From an uncultured Eubacterium sp. (GTDB taxonomy: Bacteria; Bacillota; Clostridia; Lachnospirales; Lachnospiraceae): a stretch of DNA of 36,508 nt. The notes beneath the pieces were generated by a model. It was not told the origin of the DNA, did not search any database, and saw nothing but the letters and a program-made list of their open reading frames with translations. Within the stretch, counting starts at the first letter, position 1, and each line of letters opens with the position of its first letter. The translations under genes and the position numbers were made by a program. The DNA lies in the NCBI GenBank assembly GCA_910586045.1, contig CAJUIH010000022.1, forward strand, positions 1 through 36,508, read 5' to 3'. This document shows positions 1 through 7,608 of this stretch, in pieces.

Positions 1-62
1 GGCAAACCGTCTCTCCCAGCGTCCGACCAGCCAAAATGTAACACTCTATCTGAACTGTTACA
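1..62 (+). repeat. Dispersed palindromic repeat, copy A (right end only)
   Basis: This is the right-hand end of an intergenic repeat that recurs at 14489, 28660, 34028 and 34441; the rest lies outside the window. It carries the shared block GGCAAACCGTCTCTCC (1-16 region), then GCGTCCG, then CCAAAATGTAAC (31-42). TGTAAC (37-42) and GTTACA (57-62) form a terminal hairpin with a 14-nt loop, the same loop length as in copy B. No coding potential is seen. The repeat ends 49 bp before the PfkB kinase start. Confidence 0.7.
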
Positions 63-111
63 TAAAGTAAGGAACAGTATGTATTTACCGTTTCTAAGAA
101 AGGAATAGGAA

Positions 112-1005
112 ATGAAAATTCTTGTCTTTGGTTCATTGAATATCGACCATGTCTATCAGGTACATCATTTTGTACAGCCGGGAGAAACGCTTGCATCCGA
201 CAGCCTGCAGCGATTTAGCGGCGGGAAAGGGATGAACCAGTCCGTTGCGTTTGCCCGTTTTGGGGCTTTGGTATGGCATGCGGGGGCGGTAGGAAAGCAG
301 GATTACCAAATGCTGTTAAAGGAATTGGAAGAAGCCGGCGTCCATACAGAGCTGCTGCTGAAAAAAGATGCGCCAAACGGCCATGCGATTATCCAAAAGA
401 CCCCCGAAGGAGAAAACAGCATTCTGTTATATGGCGGGGCAAACCAGATGGTGACAGAAAAAGACGCGGATTTTGTACTGTCTCATTTTGCGCAGGGAGA
501 TCTGATTGTCTTGCAGAATGAAATCAGCCAGGGAGCGTATATTATGGAAAAAGCGCACCTGATTGGAATGAAAATCGCACTCAACCCGTCCCCGATGAAT
601 CAAGCAATCATGCGGATGCCGCTTAGCTATGTGGATTTTTTAATTTTAAATGAACTGGAGGGCGCCGCGTTAAGCGGGGCAGCGAAAGAATGTCCGCGGG
701 AAATGCTGGACCAATTGATGCGGGCGTTTCCGGCGGCGCAAATTGTACTGACCCTTGGCGGGAGCGGATCGGTCTATGGATATCAAGACAAAACATATAC
801 ACAGCCGGTGTATCCGGTAAAAACCGTCGATACTACGGCGGCTGGAGATACATTTACCGGATTTTTCCTAGGGAGCATTATGGGCGGAAACGGAGTAGAG
901 CAATCGCTTGCAACGGCCGCAAAAGCGGCGGCCATTTGCGTCAGCAGAAATGGAGCGGGTGTTTCGATTCCTTCGTTACAGGAAGTCGAAACCTTTCCAA
1001 ATTAA
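112..1005 (+). CDS. PfkB-family (ribokinase-like) carbohydrate kinase
   Basis: This is a 297-residue cytosolic sugar kinase, full length for the family, which phosphorylates a sugar or nucleoside hydroxyl with ATP. The N-terminal glycine-rich substrate motif SGGKGMN is at residues 36-42. The C-terminal PfkB signature reads DTTAAGDTF, with the catalytic base Asp246 in the AAGD anion hole (usually GAGD). The ATG at 112 follows an AAGAAAGGAATAGGA ribosome site. It ends 2 bp before the stop of the convergent SdpI-like gene. Substrate cannot be told from sequence: ribokinase, adenosine kinase-like or another PfkB enzyme are all possible. Copy A of the palindromic repeat lies directly upstream, and no clear promoter was found. 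Confidence 0.9.
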   Translation: MKILVFGSLNIDHVYQVHHFVQPGETLASDSLQRFSGGKGMNQSVAFARFGALVWHAGAVGKQDYQMLLKELEEAGVHTELLLKKDAPNGHAIIQKTPEGENSILLYGGANQMVTEKDADFVLSHFAQGDLIVLQNEISQGAYIMEKAHLIGMKIALNPSPMNQAIMRMPLSYVDFLILNELEGAALSGAAKECPREMLDQLMRAFPAAQIVLTLGGSGSVYGYQDKTYTQPVYPVKTVDTTAAGDTFTGFFLGSIMGGNGVEQSLATAAKAAAICVSRNGAGVSIPSLQEVETFPN

Positions 1006-1007
1006 TT

Positions 1008-1373
1008 TTATTCTGATTTAAATTTTTGCTTTAGTTTCTGTTCGGTTTTGTAAAATCCGCCGGTCAAAAACAAAAGTCCTGTTGCGGTCCCGGCCGTAAG
1101 GGCAGTGTCTATGGGAACCCGGCAGAAGAACAAAAAGAGGTTGAATACCAGTTCAAAGGCACAGGCAAACCGGCCAATGGAAAGAAAGATATCCGGAGCA
1201 ATGCTTTGCGCATAATCCCAATGCGCCTGCGACTTTCTGGAGAGAGGGGTATTATATCCGTTCTGTGTCGTACGGTCTTTCACGGGATGTTTTTTGAATA
1301 TGGATCCGACGTACATCATAACGAACGGGGTAATAAAATTTAACAGCAGCATCGTATACATTCTATCCATCAT
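1008..1373 (-). CDS. SdpI-like small integral membrane protein
   Basis: This predicted membrane protein of about 121 residues has roughly three hydrophobic segments (near residues 4-23, 60-83 and 87-105). Between the first two it carries GYNTPLSRKSQAHWDYAQ, which resembles the 'GYRTP-S…W.FAN' motif of the SdpI/YhfL family, known from the immunity protein against the SdpC toxin. The function here is not established, and there is no SdpC-like partner in the window. An in-frame GTG exists at 1382, but the ATG at 1373 sits 8 nt after an AAGGAG site and is preferred. It is the last gene of the tyrA–aroA strand and starts 56 bp after aroA ends, so it may be co-transcribed. Confidence 0.6.
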   Translation of the reverse strand: MMDRMYTMLLLNFITPFVMMYVGSIFKKHPVKDRTTQNGYNTPLSRKSQAHWDYAQSIAPDIFLSIGRFACAFELVFNLFLFFCRVPIDTALTAGTATGLLFLTGGFYKTEQKLKQKFKSE

Positions 1374-1428
1374 TAGAAACACTCCTTTCCATACAGAAAG
1401 ATTTCATCGTTACTTACTGGCAAGTTCC

Positions 1429-2709
1429 TTATTTGTCAACAAGCGCATGCAAATCGCGGTAAAACTGCGGATAAGAAATCGTAACGCATTCCGCGTCCCG
1501 TATTTTTGCGCCGCCCTGCGCACAAAGCGCGGCTACCGCAAAAGCCATGGCAATCCGATGGTCCATACATGGGTCGATCTCGGCATAGTGCAGCGTGCGG
1601 CCGCCGTGTATGACCATTCCGTCCTCTGTGGCCGTGATGTCCGCGCCCATCGCTTTTAAATTTGTGACAATCGACGCGATCCGGTCAGATTCCTTTACCT
1701 TTAACTCCGCCGCGTCCCGAATTACCGTGGTACCTTTTGCAAAAGCGGCCATTACGGCAAGAATCGGAATCTCGTCAATCAATGCCGGGATTAAATCTCC
1801 CGCGATCGTTGTGGCGCAAAGGCTGCTGGATGTTACCAGTAGATCGCATACGGGTTCACCGGATGTTTCATGGATATTTAATTTCTCAATATTTGCGTGC
1901 ATCGCCTGCGCCGCGCGCAGGATACCGTCTCTGGTCGGATTGATGCCGACATTACGGATCAGAATCTGCGCGTTTGGTACGAGCAGTCCGGCCGCAATAA
2001 AATAGGCGGCAGAAGAGATATCCCCCGGCACGTCAATGGCCTGTCCATGCAGGTGCGGATTGGGCTGGATGGTTACGGATGTATCCCGGCTGGCAAGGTC
2101 CGCGCCAAAGGAGGTAAGCATAAGCTCCGTATGGTTCCTGGACAGGGCCGGTTCCGTGACGCTGGTCGGGCTGTCTGCGTAAAGCCCGGCAAGCAGAACG
2201 CAGGATTTTACCTGGGCAGACGCAACAGGGGAAAGATACCGGATTCCGTGCAGAGAACCGCCGTTGATTTGAAAAGGAGCACAGTCATTTCCATGGAGTC
2301 CCTGTACGTCCGCGCCCATTTCACGCAGCGGTTTCATAATGCGTCCCATTGGGCGTTTTTGAATGGAGGCGTCCCCGGTTAAAACCGTAGAAAACGGCTG
2401 TCCGGCTAAAATACCGGAAAGCAGGCGCGCGGTTGTTCCGCTGTTGCCGACGTCTAAGGCAGCGTCCGGGCGGCGCAGTCCATGCAGCCCTTTTCCGTGG
2501 ATGATGATCCGTCCTGCGGTATTTTCAATGGAGATACCCATGTTTTGAAAGCAGGAAATCGTAGACAGGCAGTCGGCACCCTCCAGAAAATGTGTAACCT
2601 CGGTACAGCCGTTTGCAATGGCGCCGAACATCACGCTGCGGTGCGAGATGGATTTATCTCCGGGAACCGTCAGTTCCCCTTTGAGGGATTTCGCTGGTTT
2701 TAGAATCAT
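1429..2709 (-). CDS. aroA: 3-phosphoshikimate 1-carboxyvinyltransferase (EPSP synthase)
   Basis: This enzyme transfers enolpyruvyl from PEP to shikimate-3-phosphate, the sixth step of the shikimate pathway. The 426-residue length is normal. The substrate-binding start LTVPGDKSISHRS (residues 13-25, with Lys19, Ser20 and Arg24), the GNSGTTARLL signature near residue 88, and the second signature KVKESDRI near residue 337 are all intact. The start ATG at 2709 follows AAGGAGATCTATT on the minus strand. It begins 20 bp after tyrA ends, so the two are an operon transcribed from the promoter near 3940. Confidence 0.97.
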   Translation of the reverse strand: MILKPAKSLKGELTVPGDKSISHRSVMFGAIANGCTEVTHFLEGADCLSTISCFQNMGISIENTAGRIIIHGKGLHGLRRPDAALDVGNSGTTARLLSGILAGQPFSTVLTGDASIQKRPMGRIMKPLREMGADVQGLHGNDCAPFQINGGSLHGIRYLSPVASAQVKSCVLLAGLYADSPTSVTEPALSRNHTELMLTSFGADLASRDTSVTIQPNPHLHGQAIDVPGDISSAAYFIAAGLLVPNAQILIRNVGINPTRDGILRAAQAMHANIEKLNIHETSGEPVCDLLVTSSSLCATTIAGDLIPALIDEIPILAVMAAFAKGTTVIRDAAELKVKESDRIASIVTNLKAMGADITATEDGMVIHGGRTLHYAEIDPCMDHRIAMAFAVAALCAQGGAKIRDAECVTISYPQFYRDLHALVDK

Positions 2710-2729
2710 AATAGATCTCCTTTCCTTGC

Positions 2730-3827
2730 TTATCGGCGGTAAACCGTATAATGGTATTTGGTCAGCAGGGCAGCCGCGGTATCTAAGGAATCCTGGTCAT
2801 ACAGTTCCATATGCAGTACACCGTCTTCAAATTCCCGGTTATGCAGGATCCCGATATTCTTGATATTGATTCCATTGCTGGCAAGAAGCGTGGACAACGT
2901 AGCAATCCCTCCAACCTCATCAATTAAATCGCAATATAATTCATAGACCGGATGGATCGGCCCGGTTTGCCGCACGGTCAGAGAGTCGCGGTAATTTTTC
3001 GCGTCTGTAAAATAGGACAGCATTGCCTGCGTGTCTTCTTTTTCAATGGAGGCACGGATCCCGGAAAGCTGACGCGTATACAAATCAATCAGGCGCAGAA
3101 GCTGTTCTTTATTAGACAGGCAGATTTCCTGCCACATCACAGGGGAAGATGCCGCAATGCGTGTCATATCCCGAAATCCGCCCGCGGCAATCGTTTTCAT
3201 CGTTTCCTGCGAATCGTCCACTTCTTTTACCAGATTGACCAGACTGTACGCGATGATATGCGGCAGATGGCTGATCGAAGCGGTTGCGAAATCATGCCGG
3301 CCACTGTCCAGCACTAGCGGGATCGCGCCAAGCCCGGCTACAAAATCGCGGAAACGTTCGGTTTGCTGCGGATCCGTACAGGCGGTAGGCGTTATCACAT
3401 AGTAGGCGTTTTCCAGCAAATAGGCTGTTGAAGCGGCAAATCCGGTTTTTTCCGAACCGGCCATCGGGTGCCCGCCGATAAATTTTTGTTCCAGGCCAAG
3501 TTCTGTGACGGCCTTATGGATATCCCCCTTGACGCTGCCAACGTCTGTAATTATGGTATTGGGTGAAATGATGTCTTTAAGCTGTTTTAAAAATGAGATG
3601 TTTTGGCGAACCGGTGTGCATAAGAAAATATAATCCATGCTTGAAAATTCGGAAATGTCCATCATATAGTCATTTTCAATTGCACCTGCCGCAAAGGCCT
3701 GCGTAATGGTAGATAAATGCCCGGAAACGGCGTACAGCCGGATCTCCGGATAGATCCGCCGGATGGTCTTTGCAATTGAGCCGCCGATTAGGCCAAGCCC
3801 GACAAAACCGATTTTTGTGATATCCAT
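2730..3827 (-). CDS. tyrA: Prephenate dehydrogenase with C-terminal ACT domain
   Basis: This enzyme catalyses oxidative decarboxylation of prephenate to 4-hydroxyphenylpyruvate for tyrosine synthesis. The 365-residue protein opens with a dinucleotide-binding Rossmann motif GFVGLGLIGGS (residues 8-18). It carries the prephenate dehydrogenase motif GGHPMAGSEKTG near residue 118. It ends with an ACT domain (about 296-365, beginning ELYCDLIDEVGGIATLS), typical of tyrosine feedback control. The ATG at 3827 has a weak GGAG site about 11 nt upstream. It is the first gene of the tyrA–aroA operon. There is no chorismate mutase domain, so that activity must be encoded elsewhere. Confidence 0.96.
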   Translation of the reverse strand: MDITKIGFVGLGLIGGSIAKTIRRIYPEIRLYAVSGHLSTITQAFAAGAIENDYMMDISEFSSMDYIFLCTPVRQNISFLKQLKDIISPNTIITDVGSVKGDIHKAVTELGLEQKFIGGHPMAGSEKTGFAASTAYLLENAYYVITPTACTDPQQTERFRDFVAGLGAIPLVLDSGRHDFATASISHLPHIIAYSLVNLVKEVDDSQETMKTIAAGGFRDMTRIAASSPVMWQEICLSNKEQLLRLIDLYTRQLSGIRASIEKEDTQAMLSYFTDAKNYRDSLTVRQTGPIHPVYELYCDLIDEVGGIATLSTLLASNGINIKNIGILHNREFEDGVLHMELYDQDSLDTAAALLTKYHYTVYRR

Positions 3828-3911
3828 CGTTCAGGTTTCTCCAATCGTAGTTGTAGTTTTGTGTACCGGCGCGGCAGGAATCCAGCCGCGTTCCGTGTTG
3901 TTTTTAAAAAT

Positions 3912-3940
3912 ATTTTAATGATTTTAGCGGGGAAAGTCAA
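3912..3940 (-). promoter_or_regulatory. Sigma-A-type promoter for tyrA–aroA
   Basis: On the minus strand, TTGACT (3940-3935), a 17-bp spacer and TAAAAT (3917-3912) form a good vegetative promoter. It would give a leader of roughly 75-80 nt before tyrA. No T-box or riboswitch core was recognised in that leader. Confidence 0.65.
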
Positions 3941-3967
3941 TCAAAAAAACGGCATGTATAAAGTATA

Positions 3968-3996
3968 TTGCCAGTTTGCGCATTGTCTGCTACAAT
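3968..3996 (+). promoter_or_regulatory. Sigma-A-type promoter for the decayed gene at 4033
   Basis: TTGCCA (3968-3973), a 17-bp spacer and TACAAT (3991-3996) are followed by GGAGGG and an ATG at 4033. It is back to back with the tyrA promoter and could also drive the DMT transporter at 4321. Confidence 0.6.
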
Positions 3997-4032
3997 TGAA
4001 AAGGAAACGGAAAAAACGCTGCGGAGGGTTTT

Positions 4033-4271
4033 ATGTATCAAGAGTTTGAAAGTACCTGGGAGCAGGAGCGAAACTATATAAACGGCGTAAAATTTCAGCA
4101 CAATATGATTTGTTTCTTGCCCGCCGTTTATCGGGTTTATTGTGCAGTATTCAATCACCGAATATATAAGATATATTTTTCGCAGAAAAAGCAGATGCGG
4201 TCTATCGGGCAGTCTGCAATTCCAGTTTTATAGAAATCGACCAGGATGTTGATGAAATCACATTTTTTTAG
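4033..4271 (+). pseudogene. Decayed small gene, frameshifted remnant
   Basis: A promoter, a GGAGGG ribosome site (4023-4028) and an ATG at 4033 lead into MYQEFESTWEQERNYI, a natural-looking N terminus, but this frame soon becomes unlike protein. From about 4170 a different frame reads FFAEKADAVYRAVCNSSF and continues with acidic, protein-like sequence to a stop at 4269. That stop follows a run of seven T (4263-4269). With six T the frame would continue as ITFLGLTDTGSVSNLEE. At least one frameshift or deletion therefore separates the two halves. The family was not recognised. A genuine short peptide at 4033-4233 is the alternative. Confidence 0.4.
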
Positions 4272-4320
4272 GACTTACTGATACAGGCAGCGTCAGTAAC
4301 TTAGAAGAAAGGAAACAGCT

Positions 4321-5229
4321 ATGCGTAAGGAAACTCATGACGCGTATATCCGCGGTGTATGTATGATTCTATTATCCGCATTTTGTTTTGCCTGCATGAA
4401 TGTCTGTATCCGTCTGGCAGGCGATCTTCCATCGATGCAGAAAAGCTTTTTCCGCAATCTGGTGGCCGCCGGATTTGCGGGTTTTATACTTTTAAAGAAC
4501 CGGGTATCTATACAGGTGAAAAAAGAAGCCCGCATGACGCTGGCCATGCGGTGTGTGTTTGGGACGGTTGGGATTTTATGCAACTTTTACGCGGTTGATC
4601 ATCTGCTTGTAGCGGATGCTTCCATTTTAAATAAATTGTCCCCGTTTTTTGCCGTCGTATGTTCGTGCTTTCTGCTGAAAGAAACGATTCGGCCGTTTCA
4701 GGCATTCTGTATTTTTGCGGCTTTTGGCGGGTGTTTATTTATTGTAAAACCAGGATTTGAAAATACGGATCTGCTTCCCGCACTGATTGGCGTATGCGGC
4801 GGCCTTGGGGCGGGGATTGCGTATACGATGGTACGAAAGCTTGGCATGCTCGCGGTAAAAGGGCCTGTGATTGTGTTTTATTTTTCCCTGTTTTCCTGCC
4901 TGTCTATTTTGCCGTGGGTTGTGTTTCATTTTTCGCCTATGACGGCGCGCCAGACGTTATTTTTGCTGCTGACCGGATTATGCGCCGCGGGCGGGCAGTT
5001 TTCGATTACGGCGGCTTATACGTATGCGCCGGCAAAAAAAATCTCTATTTTTGATTATGCGCAGATTTTATTCGCGGGCCTGTTTGGATGGATGCTGTTT
5101 GCGGAGGTGCCGGATTCTTATAGTATCATCGGGTATGTGCTGGTCGTTGCATCGTCGTTTGCGATGTTTTTGTACAACAGCCGGCAAAAGGAAAGAAGCA
5201 GCGATCGGAAAGGAAGCCACATTGCATAA
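4321..5229 (+). CDS. DMT-superfamily (EamA-type) membrane transporter
   Basis: This 302-residue integral membrane protein has the usual ten hydrophobic segments of two EamA repeats. The first repeat starts MILLSAFCFACMNVCIRLA and the second begins around residue 151. Members export or import metabolites such as amino acids, and the substrate is not predictable here. The ATG at 4321 follows AGAAGAAAGGAAACAGCT. The C-terminal tail (SRQKERSSDRKGSHIA) is basic and cytosolic. It may share the promoter at 3968 or use one hidden in the decayed gene upstream. Confidence 0.88.
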   Translation: MRKETHDAYIRGVCMILLSAFCFACMNVCIRLAGDLPSMQKSFFRNLVAAGFAGFILLKNRVSIQVKKEARMTLAMRCVFGTVGILCNFYAVDHLLVADASILNKLSPFFAVVCSCFLLKETIRPFQAFCIFAAFGGCLFIVKPGFENTDLLPALIGVCGGLGAGIAYTMVRKLGMLAVKGPVIVFYFSLFSCLSILPWVVFHFSPMTARQTLFLLLTGLCAAGGQFSITAAYTYAPAKKISIFDYAQILFAGLFGWMLFAEVPDSYSIIGYVLVVASSFAMFLYNSRQKERSSDRKGSHIA

Positions 5230-5301
5230 AGGCCGGCGCTGCTGTTTCACAAACAACTGTGATGTTTTACAATGATCCGCAAATAAATCGGAAAAAAATT
5301 G

Positions 5302-5330
5302 TTGTAATTGCCCATCAGTTTTGGTAGAAT
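5302..5330 (+). promoter_or_regulatory. Sigma-A-type promoter for the EF-G paralogue
   Basis: TTGTAA (5302-5307), a 17-bp spacer and TAGAAT (5325-5330) lie about 50 bp before the start codon. The following AGCAGGAGGT is a strong ribosome site. Confidence 0.65.
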
Positions 5331-5380
5331 AATTATAGTGTTTGCGATAAAAAATAAAACAGCAGGAGGTACGAGCATTT

Positions 5381-7471
5381 ATGGAGGTTTTTACAACAGA
5401 CAGGATACGTAACGTGGCGCTCTTCGGACATGGCGGCGCGGGAAAGACAAGCCTTGTAGAAGCGATGGCGTTTCTGTCCGGCCAGACAAACCGCATGGGC
5501 AAGATCAGTGACGGCAATACGGTTAGCGATTTTGATAAAGAAGAGATCAAACGATCTTTTTCCATACAGACGTCCATTGTCCCGATTATATGGGATCATA
5601 CAAAGATTAATATTTTGGATACGCCTGGTTATTTTGATTTTGTAGGCGAAGCGGAGGAAGCTGCCAGTGTCGCGGACGCCGCGGTGATCGTTGTCAGCGG
5701 CAAGGCCGGGGTAGAAGTAGGGACAAAAAAGGCATGGGAGCTGTGCGAAAAATATAAGATTCCGCGTATGTTTTTCGTATCGGACATGGATATCGACAAT
5801 GCCAGTTTCCGTCAGGTTGTAGCAGACCTTCAGGAATTATACGGCAAAAAAATTGCGCCGTTCCATCTGCCGATCCGTGAAAATGAGAAATTTGTGGGCT
5901 ACGTCAATGTAGTAGCACAAACCGCAAACCGCTGGAACGACAAAGGAGAGGTCGTGCCGATGGAGATGCCGGATTACTCGGTTGCAAACCTGGAACTTTG
6001 CAGAGAGGCGCTGATTGAATCCGTGGCAGAAACAAGTGAAGAATTTATGGACCGTTATTTTGGGGGCGAAGAGTTTTCCGAAAACGAAATCCGCCAGGCG
6101 CTGCGCGTAAATGTAACGGACGGCAGTATTGTGCCGATTTCTATGGGTTCGTCTGTACTAGCACAGGGCGTTTATACGCTGTTGGATGATATTATTAAAT
6201 ATTTTCCGAGTCCGGATAAACGAAGCTGCGCCGGTATCAATGCGACGACAAACGAAGTATACCAAGCGGATTACGACTTCTCCAAACCAAAGTCCGCGTA
6301 CATATTTAAGACGATCCAGGATCCGTTTATTGGTACGTATTCCCTGATCAAGGTCAATTCCGGGGTATTAAAGACCGATGATGTATTATTGAATTATCAT
6401 AGGGATACGGAAAGCAAAATTGGGAAACTATATGTTATGAGGGGCGCAAAGGCGGAAGAGGTCAAAGAGCTTCACGCGGGCGATATCGGGGCGCTGGCAA
6501 AACTGAATAACGCGAGGACGACCGATTCGCTGTCCACAAAAGCAAACCCGATCCTGTATATCCGTACGGCGCTTTCGACGCCTTATACCTGCAAACGTTA
6601 TAAGGTAAAGAATAAGGCGGATATGGATAAGGCATCCCAGGCGCTGGCAAAACTGGCCAATGAAGATCTGACCTTAAAAGTAGTCAATGACAGTCAAAAT
6701 TCCCAGACCCTTTTGTACGGCATTGGCGAGCAGCAGCTTGACATTGTAGTAAGCAAGCTGGCCGGCAGGTATAAAGTGGATATAGAACTTGGGAAAGCGA
6801 AAGTAGCGTTTCGCGAAACAATAAGAAAAAAAGCAGATGTTGAATATAAATATAAGAAACAGTCCGGCGGGCACGGACAATACGGGCATGTAAAGATGAC
6901 GTTTGAACCATCCGGCAACCTCGAAGAACCGTATGAATTTTCGCAGACGGTAGTAGGCGGCGCGGTGCCTAAGAATTATTTCCCGGCAGTGGAAAAGGGC
7001 ATCCAGGATTCCGTAAAAAGCGGGCCGTTAGCTGCTTATCCGGTCGTTGGGATCAAAGCAAATCTGTATGACGGATCCTACCATCCGGTGGATTCTTCCG
7101 AGCTGGCATTTAAAGTAGCCGCGGCGCAGGCGTTTAAAAAAGGGTTTATGCAGGCGTCCCCGGTATTGCTCGAGCCGATTGCGTCGATGACGGTTACCGC
7201 TTCGGATAAGTATACGGGGGATATTATGGGCGACTTAAATAAACGCCGTGCGCGTGTACTTGGTATGAATCCGATCGAGGGGGGCAAGCAGGAAGTCATC
7301 GCGGATATCCCTTATAAAGAGCTGGACGGATATAATACGATCCTGCGGTCTATGACCGGAGGGGAGGGTACGTTCCGTTATGAATTTGCCCGTTATGAGC
7401 AGGCGCCGGATGATGTACAGCAGCGTGAAATCGAGGCGCGTGCAAACAAACTGGTAGATATTGAAGAATAA
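5381..7471 (+). CDS. EF-G-like translational GTPase, FusA2-type paralogue
   Basis: This 696-residue protein has full EF-G domain order. The P-loop is GHGGAGKTS (16-24), and the late domain IV/V region includes SGGHGQYGHVKM and SPVLLEPI. The G3 motif is DTPGYFDF (80-87), with Tyr84 where canonical EF-G has the catalytic His of DTPGHVDF. The G4 motif is SDMD (134-137) instead of NKMD. Both changes argue against it being the housekeeping fusA, and no rpsL/rpsG/tuf genes surround it. It fits the FusA2/EF-G-2 group, whose cellular role is poorly defined. The ATG at 5381 follows AGGAGGT by 10 nt. A GC-rich hairpin follows the stop codon. Confidence 0.88.
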   Translation: MEVFTTDRIRNVALFGHGGAGKTSLVEAMAFLSGQTNRMGKISDGNTVSDFDKEEIKRSFSIQTSIVPIIWDHTKINILDTPGYFDFVGEAEEAASVADAAVIVVSGKAGVEVGTKKAWELCEKYKIPRMFFVSDMDIDNASFRQVVADLQELYGKKIAPFHLPIRENEKFVGYVNVVAQTANRWNDKGEVVPMEMPDYSVANLELCREALIESVAETSEEFMDRYFGGEEFSENEIRQALRVNVTDGSIVPISMGSSVLAQGVYTLLDDIIKYFPSPDKRSCAGINATTNEVYQADYDFSKPKSAYIFKTIQDPFIGTYSLIKVNSGVLKTDDVLLNYHRDTESKIGKLYVMRGAKAEEVKELHAGDIGALAKLNNARTTDSLSTKANPILYIRTALSTPYTCKRYKVKNKADMDKASQALAKLANEDLTLKVVNDSQNSQTLLYGIGEQQLDIVVSKLAGRYKVDIELGKAKVAFRETIRKKADVEYKYKKQSGGHGQYGHVKMTFEPSGNLEEPYEFSQTVVGGAVPKNYFPAVEKGIQDSVKSGPLAAYPVVGIKANLYDGSYHPVDSSELAFKVAAAQAFKKGFMQASPVLLEPIASMTVTASDKYTGDIMGDLNKRRARVLGMNPIEGGKQEVIADIPYKELDGYNTILRSMTGGEGTFRYEFARYEQAPDDVQQREIEARANKLVDIEE

Positions 7472-7481
7472 GATTTGATTT

Positions 7482-7527
7482 TACCGCGGCAGACTTTAGG
7501 GCAACTGGATCAAAAGCTGCCGCGGTA
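7482..7527 (+). terminator. Strong GC hairpin after the EF-G paralogue
   Basis: TACCGCGGCAG (7482-7492) and CTGCCGCGGTA (7517-7527) are perfect 11-bp arms around a 24-nt loop. The T-run after it is short, so it may be an imperfect terminator or a 3'-end stabiliser. Confidence 0.5.
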
Positions 7528-7608
7528 TTCTAAAAGAAAAGCCGCGCAGTATGTTTCCTGTGCAAACAAACGGGAAAGTCAGACGGTAACAAGAAAGGAG
7601 TGAACGGG

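Noticed and set aside
5068..5577. Long minus-strand open frame over the DMT transporter end and the EF-G paralogue start
   Set aside because: It spans the promoter and start of a well-supported gene, lacks a ribosome site, and its translation looks like an antisense shadow.
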